Part shown: piece after piece, positions 16,922-24,911 of the stretch | Position numbering within the stretch: the first letter of the stretch is position 1 | Layout: each line of letters opens with the position of its first letter | NCBI GenBank assembly: GCA_019310385.1 | Contig: JAFDEK010000075.1 | Span: 1-32,234, forward strand | Direction: 5' to 3' | Origin: Deltaproteobacteria bacterium | GTDB lineage: Bacteria; Myxococcota_A; UBA9160; UBA4427 | Length of the DNA: 32,234 nucleotides | Made by a program: the position numbers and the translations under genes | Notes under the pieces: model-generated | Database searches by the model: none | The model's input: the letters and a program-made list of their open reading frames with translations, nothing else | What the model was told of the DNA's origin: nothing

Positions 16922-18526
16922 CTAGAGCGGAGCTTCGGAGAAGGGCTCTGGCGAGGGAGAGTGGGTCACCCAGTCCCGCCAGTACTTCTTTGCCCAGGGC
17001 CACGGGTTTCGTCTGAGCCACATGACGGGTTTGGGCGTCGTGCCCTTGGCCACGCCCCCCTTCCACAGGTCGTAGGCGGGGTCGCTGTACCGCGCGAAGA
17101 ACTGCTCCAGAGTCGCGTCGAGTCCCCGAACGAGCTCGCTGTCGCGCATCTCTGGATAGAGATCGTGCCGCTGCCCCGGGTCCGTGCTCATGTCGAACAA
17201 GACGGGCTCCCCCGTTCCCTCGAGCCGCTTCCAGTAGGCATGGCGCGCGGTGCGCAGGCCGCGACTCTCCTCCTGCTCGAAGAAGACCGCTTGTGGCCCC
17301 TCGCCTTCCGAGGCCGCCTCGCGCAGGGCCCCGGCAAAGCTGCGGCCGGGCGAGTCGGCGAGCTCCACGTCGCGAACTCCGGCGATGTCCAGCAGGCTGG
17401 GCGCGAAATCGTACTGCCCCACCATTCGCTTGCTCGTCACGCCCGCCCCGGCGTCCGGATGAACGACGATCAGCGGAATGTTCACGGCCTCTTCGTGGAG
17501 ATGGGACGGCGTGAACCAGATGGTGTGGCCCCAGGTGCCGTGCTGCCCGAAGAGGTTGCCCTGGTCCGCGGAATAGATGACCACCGTGTTCTTCATCAGC
17601 CCACGCCGCTCGAGGGCCGCCACCACCCGCCCCACCGCGTCGTCCACTACGCTGTTCTGGGACAGGAAGTTCGCATAGCTCTCCCGATCGCCCTGCATGC
17701 GGATGGTGCCGTAGCGCAGGGAGTCCCATACCGCGTCGAGATCCCTGACTTCCAAGCCGACACCGGGCACGTAGGGCCCGTTGAGCTGTACGAGGATGTC
17801 GTCGCTGACCGGCTCCTGGGGCATGGAGTGAAAGGTCTGGGCCGCGTAGCGGGCATAGTGGCGATTGCGGGCCGGCCCGTAGTTCGAAGGAGGCAGTGCA
17901 TAGGGCCCGTCCAGGTTGAGCTGCAGATAGAAGGGCCGATCGATCTCGACCCGCCCGAGGTACTCCACCGCCTTCTCGGCCAGGACGTCCACGATATGCC
18001 GATCTCGAACCGGGTGACGGCTGCCCTTCTCCACGAGCTCGTTGTCCCAGAAGTCCATGGTGTGCCCGTAGGGCAGCGCCACCCAGTGCTGGAAGCCCAG
18101 GCTGGCCTGCCGCGTGTCTCCGAGATGCCACTTGCCGATCATCGCGGTCTGGTAGCCCCGGTTGGCCAGCGTGAGGGGCACGCTGCGATACTCCGCCACC
18201 GCGTTCCAACCGGGCCCCAGGCTGTCCACCCAGGGGTCGAAGAGGGCGTTGTGCAGGCCGTGCTGGCTGGGCATCAACCCGGTGAGAAGGGTGGCGCGGG
18301 TGGAGGAGCACATGCCGCTGGCCGCATAGGCCCGGGTGAATCGCACGCCCTGACGCGCCAGGCGGTCGATGTGGGGAGTCCGTACATCCCGGTTGCCGTA
18401 GCTGGCCAGTGCCGTCGCGCTCTGGTTGTCGCTGAGTATGAAGACAATGTTGAGAGGCCGCGCCCCGGCCTCTGCCGCGAGCGCGGCGCAGCAGACGAGC
18501 AATGCGAAGGGCAGGCGCACGATCAT
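16922..18526 (-). CDS. Sulfatase-family protein with atypical active-site motif
   Basis: 534 aa. ATG 18526 has GGGAGGAAG just upstream and opens a signal peptide (~1-22), so the longer frame to 18646 is rejected; the protein should be exported. Sulfatase landmarks: the N-terminal metal site LNIVFILSDNQSA (Asp33-Asn34 instead of Asp-Asp), the nucleophile region GMCSSTRATLLTG (Cys73), GKWHLG (Lys132, His134), and SADQGNLFGQHGTWG (~319-333) as the second metal site. The formylglycine motif is normally C-x-P-x-R; here it is C-S-S-T-R, lacking the proline. Family S1 sulfatases hydrolyse sulfate esters of sugars or steroids; the substrate is unknown. It might be a variant or inactive member. It is divergent from the histidine kinase gene. 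Confidence 0.87.
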   Translation of the reverse strand: MIVRLPFALLVCCAALAAEAGARPLNIVFILSDNQSATALASYGNRDVRTPHIDRLARQGVRFTRAYAASGMCSSTRATLLTGLMPSQHGLHNALFDPWVDSLGPGWNAVAEYRSVPLTLANRGYQTAMIGKWHLGDTRQASLGFQHWVALPYGHTMDFWDNELVEKGSRHPVRDRHIVDVLAEKAVEYLGRVEIDRPFYLQLNLDGPYALPPSNYGPARNRHYARYAAQTFHSMPQEPVSDDILVQLNGPYVPGVGLEVRDLDAVWDSLRYGTIRMQGDRESYANFLSQNSVVDDAVGRVVAALERRGLMKNTVVIYSADQGNLFGQHGTWGHTIWFTPSHLHEEAVNIPLIVVHPDAGAGVTSKRMVGQYDFAPSLLDIAGVRDVELADSPGRSFAGALREAASEGEGPQAVFFEQEESRGLRTARHAYWKRLEGTGEPVLFDMSTDPGQRHDLYPEMRDSELVRGLDATLEQFFARYSDPAYDLWKGGVAKGTTPKPVMWLRRNPWPWAKKYWRDWVTHSPSPEPFSEAPL

Positions 18527-18757
18527 CCGGCTTCCTCCCGACGGACAGGGGTCCGCAAGAAGAGACGATACCATCGAGCTGCCGCTGGGATCGATCTCGG
18601 TATTGCCGCGCGGCGCGTCGACCTGGGGGCTCCCCGCGCGCGGCATCGACCTCCGGGATTCCGACGGGTGCTTCGGTTAGCATCACTGTGTTCACCGCCA
18701 CGCGGGCCATGCGCAGCGCTGGCCACGGATCTCCGCGGTGGGGAGGGGATCGACGGG

Positions 18758-20257
18758 ATGCAGTCGAGCACGAGTCACGAGCGGGCAGAGCCGGCCCCCC
18801 GGACGCGTCGCGTGATCGCACGGCGTCTCGCGGTGGGCTTCGGGCTCGTTTCCGTGGTGTCCGTGACCATGTGCGCGCTGCTGCTGAGCCTGATCGGAGA
18901 GGTCTCGGGGCTCGTGCACAGCATGCGGGACGACGAGGCCGCCATCCAGGAGAGCCTGGCACTCGCCACCGCGGTGCGCGAGCAGTACATCCACCAGGCC
19001 CACTGGCTGATCGGCGGCGAGCCCGAGCACCTGGATCACCAGCAGGACTGGTATGCGCGAGTGGAAGCGGGTGTCGCAACCCTGCGTCCCCTCATCCCCG
19101 AGAGTGAGCAGCACCGACTCGACCAGCTCCGGGCGGACAGCCGCGAGCTCCACGACATGTTTCGGGACGCGATTCGCCCGGCCGCCGAACGTGGCGATCG
19201 GCTGGCCGTCGCCGAGAGCCATCGACGCGCCCAGCGTATCTCCCAGCGCGCCGCCGAGCAGGCCGATGCCATCGCGCGGGGGGTCGAACAGAAGATGGCG
19301 ACTGCCCACGTTTCGGCCACCCGGGCCACGCGGCTCGGCCTAGTCAGCGGCGTGGTCGGAGCGCTGCTGGTGGTCGTCCTCGCGCTGGCCTTCACGCTGC
19401 GCCTGCGCAACGCGGTCCTCGCCCCCCTCGATCGGCTCGCCGACGCCGCCCGACGCTTCGGTTCGGGCGACTCCCGCGTTCGGGTGGGGAACGTGGGCGA
19501 GGGAGAATTCCGGGCACTCGCCGAGGCCTTCGACGCCATGGCGGAGGAGCTCGAGGCACGGGAGAGGCGCCTCGTCGAGAGCGAGCGGCTCGCGGCCATC
19601 GGCCAGCTCGCCGCGGGAGTCGCCCACGAGATCAACAACCCCATCGGGATCATTCGCGGCTATCTCAAGACCATGGGACCCGATTCGCCGCCCGAAACCC
19701 TGCGCGAGGAGCTGCAGATCCTCGACGAGGAGGCCGCCGCCTGCCAGAGCATCGCGGAGGATCTCGTCACCTTTGCGCGGGCGCCGGAGCTGCGCCGGGA
19801 CTCCTTCGCGTTGGACACGCTGCTCGCCGATACCGTGCGCCGTTTTCGGGAGACCGACGAGAGCGGCGGCCTGCCCGTGCGCCTCGACTGCCCGCCGGGT
19901 GAGGTGTACGCGGACGCGGGTCGACTGCGGCAGGTGGTGCTCAATCTCTTGATGAACGCCGCGCAGGTCTCCGCCGAGGACGATCCGATCGAGGTCGACG
20001 CCGACCGCTCGGCGGACGGCGACTGGCAGATCCGGGTGTCGGACCGGGGCCCGGGCATCCCGGCCGAGGATCGGGGCCGCGTCTTCGAGCCCTTCTTCAG
20101 CAAGCGCTCGGGGGGTTCGGGGCTGGGACTCGCCCTGTGCCGGGGCATCGTAGGGGCCCACGGCGGAAGCATCCGGGCGGAAGATCGCGCGGGGGGCGGC
20201 TGCGTGCTTCGAGTCACGCTGCCGGGCCACGCCGGACCGGAGGAGACGAGCTCATGA
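18758..20257 (+). CDS. Membrane sensor histidine kinase (NtrB-like group)
   Basis: 499 aa. ATG 18758 is preceded by GGGAGGGG. TM1 (~24-46), a helical periplasmic sensor of the four-helix type (~47-190), TM2 (~193-213), HAMP (~214-266), HisKA with His290 in GVAHEINNPIG, and a HATPase domain with N-box LNLLMNAAQV (~394), G1 DRGPGIP (~429) and G2 SGLGLALCRGIV (~453). All ATP-binding motifs are intact. Kinases with HExNNP-type H-boxes usually pair with sigma-54 response regulators, and here the partner overlaps by ATGA. The ligand is unknown; location upstream of the Cus operon suggests periplasmic metal sensing, though no Cys/Met/His cluster stands out. Confidence 0.92.
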   Translation: MQSSTSHERAEPAPRTRRVIARRLAVGFGLVSVVSVTMCALLLSLIGEVSGLVHSMRDDEAAIQESLALATAVREQYIHQAHWLIGGEPEHLDHQQDWYARVEAGVATLRPLIPESEQHRLDQLRADSRELHDMFRDAIRPAAERGDRLAVAESHRRAQRISQRAAEQADAIARGVEQKMATAHVSATRATRLGLVSGVVGALLVVVLALAFTLRLRNAVLAPLDRLADAARRFGSGDSRVRVGNVGEGEFRALAEAFDAMAEELEARERRLVESERLAAIGQLAAGVAHEINNPIGIIRGYLKTMGPDSPPETLREELQILDEEAAACQSIAEDLVTFARAPELRRDSFALDTLLADTVRRFRETDESGGLPVRLDCPPGEVYADAGRLRQVVLNLLMNAAQVSAEDDPIEVDADRSADGDWQIRVSDRGPGIPAEDRGRVFEPFFSKRSGGSGLGLALCRGIVGAHGGSIRAEDRAGGGCVLRVTLPGHAGPEETSS

Positions 20258-21601
20258 GCGAGCGGGACGCGCATCTTCCCCTCGTCCTGGTGGTGGACGA
20301 CAAGCGCAACATGGTTCGGCTCATGGCCAAGGTGCTGGGCGGGGACGCGCGCGTGCGCACGGCGGGCAGCGGAAGCGAGGCCCTGCGCATCGTCGAGAGC
20401 GAGCCCGTCGAGGTTGTGCTCTCGGACCTTCAGATGCCCGGCATGGACGGGCTCGAACTCCTGAAGAAGTGCAAGGAGCGCCGCCCCGGCATCGAGTTCG
20501 TGCTGATGACCGCCTATGCGACGGTGCCCACCGCCGTGGAGGCGCTGCGCCTGGGTGCCTACGACTATCTCACCAAGCCTTTCGAGCCCGAGGAGGCTCG
20601 GGCCGTCGTGCTGCGAGCCATCGGGCGGGCCGCTGCGAGCCTGCCCGGCTCGGGCGAGGAGCCGCGCAGCTTGGAGGTGCTTCCGGGCATGGTCGCGCGC
20701 TCCGCGTCCATGGATGAGCTCGGCTCCCTGGTGCGCCGGGTTGCGGAGAGTGACGTCACGGTGCTGCTGCTCGGCGAGACGGGGACGGGCAAGGAGCGCG
20801 TTGCCCACGCGGTCCACCAGCTGAGTCCCCGCGCCGGGGGGCGCTTCGTCGCGATCAACTGCGCGGCGCTTCCCGCCGAGCTTCTCGAGAGCGAGCTCTT
20901 ACCGGGCCGGGCTCTTCGAAGAGGCCGATGGCGGCACCCTCTTTCTCGACGAGATCGCGGAGATGCGCTTCTCCCTCCAGGCCAAGCTCACCCGCGCGCT
21001 CGAGGAGCGCGCCGTCCGCCGCCTCGGCGAGTCGAGGGAGCGCGCCGTCGATGCGCGGGTCGTCGCCGCGACTCATCGGAACATCGAGGCCATGGTGGCC
21101 GACGGGAGCTTCCGGGAGGATCTGTGGTATCGGCTCAACGTGGCCGCGGTGAAGGTCCCCCCGCTGCGCGAGCGCAAGGAGGACGTCGAGCTCCTCGCGG
21201 CCCACTTCCTCAAGGAGCGCACGCCCCAGCGCGGACGGCGCATCATCGGCTTTACCAGCGCCGCCGTCGCGGCCATGGAGAGCTTCGACTGGCCCGGCAA
21301 TGTGCGCCAGCTGCGCGCGGCAGTGGAACGAGCCTGCGTCGTGTCCGCAGGAGAGCGCATCGACGTCGGGGACCTCCCCCCGGAAGTCTCCGGCGCCCGG
21401 CCCCTCGATGACCGGCTCGCAAAGCTCGCCGATCTCACCTGGTCCGAGGCCGTCGAAGCCGGCCGCGTCGCCACCGCGCGCAGCTACCTCGAGGAAGTCC
21501 TGCGCCGCCACCAGGGCCGCGTCAGCGACGCAGCCACCCACGCCGGCGTCGAACGCGAATCCTTCTACCGCCTCCTCCGCCGCTACAACCTCAAGCCCTA
21601 A
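20254..21601 (+). pseudogene. NtrC-type sigma-54 response regulator, disrupted by deletion and frameshift at ~20900
   Basis: It starts at ATG 20254, overlapping the kinase stop. The receiver domain (~8-120) has the acidic pair VVDD, phospho-acceptor Asp58 in LSDLQMPGMDG, Thr in LMTAYAT and Lys in YLTKPF. The AAA+ domain begins with Walker A GETGTGKE (~174-181) and AINCAALPAELLESEL. There the frame breaks: the following sequence resumes in another frame (from 20906) as [20 protein letters not shown] (Walker B), continues to sensor motifs (WPGNVRQLR) and ends in a Fis-type helix-turn-helix (HQGRVSDAATHAGVERESFY). The FGHxxGAFTGA stretch, which contacts sigma-54, is absent; by family spacing about 38 nt are missing. 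The frame-one product would run out of frame to 21411. As sequenced it cannot be a working activator. Confidence 0.88.
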
Positions 21602-21809
21602 CGCAAGGTGGGGGGGACGGTCCTTAACGCAAGTCGAAACCCCGAAGCGGGAAGCGGGGGGACGTTCCTTCCGAGGTTCCGATGCGACGGACCGTCAGAA
21701 CGGAAGGAACGTCCCCCATTTCCGATCTGACGCAGTGTCATAGCGGAACTTCGGAAGGAACGTCCCCTGTCTTGGCTTGCGTTAAGGACCGTCCCCTCAG
21801 CTTGCGTTA
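21599..21809. repeat. Nested palindromic repeat cluster (REP/BIME-like)
   Basis: Several inverted pairs are nested. A 21-bp perfect pair (21613-21633 with 21776-21796) is built on GGGGACGGTCC-TTAACGCAAG. A 17-bp perfect pair (21657-21673 with 21701-21717) is built on GGGGGACGTTCCTTCCG, with a further 16-bp copy of the right arm at 21752-21767. TAACGCAAG recurs at 21599-21607, overlapping the regulator's stop, with its inverse at 21801-21809. GGACCGTC also occurs at 21689-21696. The style (GGGGAC...CC words in both orientations) resembles REP sequences mobilised by RAYT/TnpA_REP1 proteins; no transposase is present here. An enhancer role for the nearby sigma-54 promoter cannot be excluded. Confidence 0.85.
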
Positions 21810-21810
21810 T

Positions 21811-21850
21811 GGGGGGGGTGGTTGGGGGGGTTACTGGGGTGTGGCGGGGG
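21811..21850 (+). other. G-quadruplex-pattern G-tract run
   Basis: On the plus strand, G-runs of 8, 7, 4 and 5 (21811-21818, 21824-21830, 21836-21839, 21846-21850) are separated by 5, 5 and 6 nt, with a fifth run at 21861-21865. This fits the G(4+)N(1-7) quadruplex rule. It lies 45-84 bp upstream of the sigma-54 -24 element. Confidence 0.7.
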
Positions 21851-21894
21851 CGGTTACAGTGGGGGCTCTCGTGGGACTGAGGGGTGCGCTGGGA

Positions 21895-21909
21895 TGGCAC
21901 CGGACTTGC
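21895..21909 (+). promoter_or_regulatory. Sigma-54 (-24/-12) promoter of the Cus-type operon
   Basis: TGGCAC (21895-21900), five bases, then TTGC (21906-21909): an exact match to the core TGGCAC-N5-TTGC with correct GG-to-GC spacing. Transcription would begin near 21921, leaving only about 4 nt before ATG 21925, so the message would be nearly leaderless and the GGGGAG upstream of the ATG would not be transcribed. A second promoter or a downstream start may therefore matter. Confidence 0.65.
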
Positions 21910-21924
21910 GTTGGGGAGATAGCC

Positions 21925-23187
21925 ATGAAGAACACCTGGATGGGCTTGGTGATCCTGCTGTGCCCGCTGCCGGCCGTCGCGGCCGATGACCCTTCACTTC
22001 TCGCCGCGGAGGCGATTCGTGCGAACCCCGGCGTCGAGGCCATGCGCGCCCGGGCCGAGGAGCTTGCGAAGCTCGCCGAGGTGGCGGGCACCTGGCGCGA
22101 TCCAAGCTTCGGCATCGAGTACCTGAATGCTCCCGTCGACTCCTTCCGTATCGACGACTCGCCCATGTCGGGGCTGCAGTTCCAGCTGAAGCAGAAGCTG
22201 CCCGAATGGGGCTGGAGCAAGGCTTCGAAGGAGGTAGCCCGGCGGCGCAGCGCCGCGAGTCGCCACGGCGCGGCCGAGGCCGAGGTTCAGCTGAGACGAA
22301 ACGTAGAGCAGCTCTTCTGGCGGCTCAGCCTTTCGAACATGCTGCGGGAGGTCACCCGCGAACATCTCGAGCGCACCAGCGATCTGCTGGACGCGGTGCG
22401 TACCCACTACGAGGTGGGTCACGCCGGACAGAGCGCGGTGCTGCGCCTGACCATCCTGCGCGATCGACTCGCCGACGATCTGGGTGATTTCGAGCGCGCC
22501 GATCGGAAGCTCTCCGCGGGCTTGAACCAGGCCCTCGCACGCCCCCAGCAGAACCGCTTCGAGACCCCCCTGCGCGCTTCGCCTCTCGCTGTCGAAGGCG
22601 GGGCTTCTGCCTGGCTCACCCAGGCAAAGGCGCAACGCCCCGAGCTCGCGCGCATCCGCGAGGAGGTCGAGGTGGAGCGCAGAGCCGCCGAGCTGGCGCG
22701 CATCTCGATCCGCCCCGACTTCGACCTGTGGTTCAAGTACCGCTTGCGCACCGTGGACACGCCCCTGGACGACGGAACCGACTTCATCACCCTCGGCGTA
22801 TCGCTGCCGATTCCCTGGAACAGCCGCAAACGAGGCCTGGGCGAAGAAGCGGCCCGCCTGGAGGGCGCACGCGGCGCCCGGGCGCGCCTCGCGTCGGCCC
22901 TCGACGCCGTCGAGTCCGAGCTGATCGCCATCGAGGCCACCTGGCAGCGCGCCCACGAGAAGGCCACCCGCTACCACGAAGCGCTCATCCCCGCGGCGCA
23001 CGCAACCCTGGAGATGACGCTTTCGGACTTCTCCGTCGGCCGCGCGGACTTCTCCTCCCTCTACGAATCGGAGGTGACCCTGCTGCAGCTCGAGAAGACC
23101 TATCTCGCCGCCACCATCGAAACCCATCTGCAACGCGCCGATGCGCGCGCCACGGTGGGCCTGACGACTCTCGAGGAGAAGCCGTGA
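21925..23187 (+). CDS. TolC-family outer-membrane efflux protein (CusC-like role)
   Basis: 420 aa. ATG 21925 has GGGGAG 6 nt upstream; the longer frame from 21682 runs through the palindromic repeats and is rejected. A signal peptide (~1-21, ending PAVAADD) is followed by two long-helix/strand halves typical of outer-membrane factors (AAEAIRANPGVEAMRARAEEL, cited in part as IRANPGVEAMRARAEEL; DPSFGIEYLNAP; LGVSLPIPWN; DFSSLYESEVTLLQLE). It would form the trimeric exit duct of a tripartite pump. No lipobox Cys, unlike E. coli CusC. It is the first gene of the efflux operon; its stop overlaps the adaptor's GTG start. Confidence 0.88.
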   Translation: MKNTWMGLVILLCPLPAVAADDPSLLAAEAIRANPGVEAMRARAEELAKLAEVAGTWRDPSFGIEYLNAPVDSFRIDDSPMSGLQFQLKQKLPEWGWSKASKEVARRRSAASRHGAAEAEVQLRRNVEQLFWRLSLSNMLREVTREHLERTSDLLDAVRTHYEVGHAGQSAVLRLTILRDRLADDLGDFERADRKLSAGLNQALARPQQNRFETPLRASPLAVEGGASAWLTQAKAQRPELARIREEVEVERRAAELARISIRPDFDLWFKYRLRTVDTPLDDGTDFITLGVSLPIPWNSRKRGLGEEAARLEGARGARARLASALDAVESELIAIEATWQRAHEKATRYHEALIPAAHATLEMTLSDFSVGRADFSSLYESEVTLLQLEKTYLAATIETHLQRADARATVGLTTLEEKP

Positions 23188-24911
23188 AGGCCTTCGTCAC
23201 CCTGCTCGCTGCCCTGGCCTTCAGTGCATCGCTCGCCGTCGGTTGCAGGGAGGAGAGTGCAGCCACGACCGCAGCCGGAGAGCAGGAAGCCGCGCAGCAG
23301 CTCTACAGCTGCGCCATGCACCCCCACGTCCTGGAGCACGGGCCCGGACCCTGCCCGTTCTGCGAGATGGAGCTGACGCGAGTGGGCGACACCCTCGCTG
23401 CGCAGCCCCAGCCCGAAACGACGAGCGCCGCCTCTACGGAACGCAAGATCGCGCACTGGGTCGCTCCCATGGACGCAACCCACATCTCCGACAAGCCGGG
23501 CAAGTCACCGATGGGGATGGATCTCGTTCCGGTCTACGAAGACGGGGCGCCCGGCGGCGCATCCGGCACGATCTCCATCGACCCCGTAGTCGTGCAGAAC
23601 ATGGGGGTCCGGCTCGAGCGGGTCGCCCGCCAGCCTCTCTTCCGCCACATCCGCACCGTCGGCGAGGTGACGGTCGGCGAGGACGAGATCTCGGTGGTGA
23701 ATCTGCGCTTCTCGGGCTGGGTGGAGAAGATCCACGCCGACAAGACCGGTGATCCGGTCGAGAAGGGAGAGACGCTCTTCGAGATCTATTCGCCGGAGCT
23801 GGTGGCCGCCCAGGAGGAGTACCTCCTCACCCTGCGCCGGCAGGGCGCCAGGAGCGAGCTCGCGCGTTCGACGCGGCGCAGACTCGAGCTATGGGACCTC
23901 TCCCCCTCGGACATCGATGAGATCGGGCGCTCGGGCGAGGTGCATCGAGTGATGCCGGTGCGCGCCCCGCGCTCGGGCTTCATCCTCGAAAAGACCGTCG
24001 TCGAAGGCGCCCACGTGCGCGCAGGCACGGACCTCTATCGCGTGGCAAACCTCTCGCGCATCTGGGTAACCGCCGAGGTCTACGAGTACGACGCTCCCTG
24101 GGTGGAGGCCGGGCAGCCGGCCCAGATGGAGCTCACCCACGAGCCGGGCCGCGTCATCGAGGGAAGTGTTGCCTACGTGTACCCGACCCTGGATCGATCG
24201 AGCCGCACCCTCCGCGTGCGTCTCGAATTTGCGAACCCCGGCAATCGCCTCAAGCCGGGCATGTTCGCCACCGTGTACATCCAATTCCGCCGAAAGGAGG
24301 ACGTCCTCGCCATCCCCACGGAGGCGATCCTCCACTCGGGGACACGACAGATCGTCTTCGTCTCCGCCGGTGAGGGCCGCTTCGAGCCCCGCGAGATCAC
24401 GACCGGACTCGTCGGCGACCGGCACATGACGGAAGCGCTATCGGGCCTCTCCGAGGGAGAGCTCGTCGTCGCCAGCGGACAGTTCCTGATCGACTCGGAG
24501 AGCCAGCTCCAGGAGGCGATCCAGAAGATGCTGGGGCCGCGCGGCACACCTTCCACCGACCCTTCCGCGGGGAGCACGGATGCGCACGAGTCGGTCTGGG
24601 CCTGCCCGATGCACCCCGAGGTCGTCTCCCGGGAGCCCGGCCGCTGCGCGGTCTGCGGAATGGACCTCGAGAAGCGGCCGGCCACCTCCCGGGAGCTGGA
24701 ACACCTGCACGCAGACCACGAGCACAGCGGGGAGGGCACCCCGGCCTACACCTGCCCCACGCATCCGGAGATCGTGATGGACGGTCCGGGACGCTGCCCT
24801 GTGTGCCGCCTGTTTCTCGAACGAGCGTCGAAGGGTGAAGGGGAGAAGACCTTCAGCGGGGATGGAGCCTTCAGCGCGAAAGAAGCCCTCAGCGGGGAAG
24901 AAAGCGAGTGA
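23184..24911 (+). CDS. cusB: CusB-like RND efflux adaptor with heavy-metal-binding modules at both ends
   Basis: 575 aa from GTG 23184 (GTGA overlap with the preceding stop; GAGGAG upstream). Lipoprotein signal with lipobox LAVGC (Cys21). Metal-binding modules: YSCAMHPHVLEHGPGPCPFCEMEL (41-64, quoted as SCAMHPH...CPFCEME), then an APMDATHISDKPGKSPMGMDLV module (~95-116), and two C-terminal modules beginning ACPMHPEV (Cys474) and TCPTHPEI (Cys524), each closing with CxxC. Between them lies the membrane-fusion core: barrel-sandwich (SGWVEKIHADKTGDPVEKG, PRSGFILEKTVVEGAHVRAG), beta-barrel (RIWVTAEVYEYDAPWV) and membrane-proximal domain (NRLKPGMFATVYI). It links the inner-membrane pump to the outer-membrane duct and hands over Cu(I)/Ag(I). 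The usual CusB-like protein has one or two such modules. Confidence 0.9.
   Translation: MKAFVTLLAALAFSASLAVGCREESAATTAAGEQEAAQQLYSCAMHPHVLEHGPGPCPFCEMELTRVGDTLAAQPQPETTSAASTERKIAHWVAPMDATHISDKPGKSPMGMDLVPVYEDGAPGGASGTISIDPVVVQNMGVRLERVARQPLFRHIRTVGEVTVGEDEISVVNLRFSGWVEKIHADKTGDPVEKGETLFEIYSPELVAAQEEYLLTLRRQGARSELARSTRRRLELWDLSPSDIDEIGRSGEVHRVMPVRAPRSGFILEKTVVEGAHVRAGTDLYRVANLSRIWVTAEVYEYDAPWVEAGQPAQMELTHEPGRVIEGSVAYVYPTLDRSSRTLRVRLEFANPGNRLKPGMFATVYIQFRRKEDVLAIPTEAILHSGTRQIVFVSAGEGRFEPREITTGLVGDRHMTEALSGLSEGELVVASGQFLIDSESQLQEAIQKMLGPRGTPSTDPSAGSTDAHESVWACPMHPEVVSREPGRCAVCGMDLEKRPATSRELEHLHADHEHSGEGTPAYTCPTHPEIVMDGPGRCPVCRLFLERASKGEGEKTFSGDGAFSAKEALSGEESE

Noticed and set aside
14967-19079. 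A 1370-codon open frame on the minus strand spanning the tRNA, GGDEF-EAL and sulfatase region
   Set aside because: It runs antisense through a tRNA and clear gene products, has Arg/Gly/Ala-rich composition and no domain; it is a GC-bias artefact.
20137-21411. A 424-aa response regulator taken at face value
   Set aside because: After residue ~215 this frame loses all AAA+ similarity while the expected sequence continues in another frame, so it is annotated as a disrupted gene.
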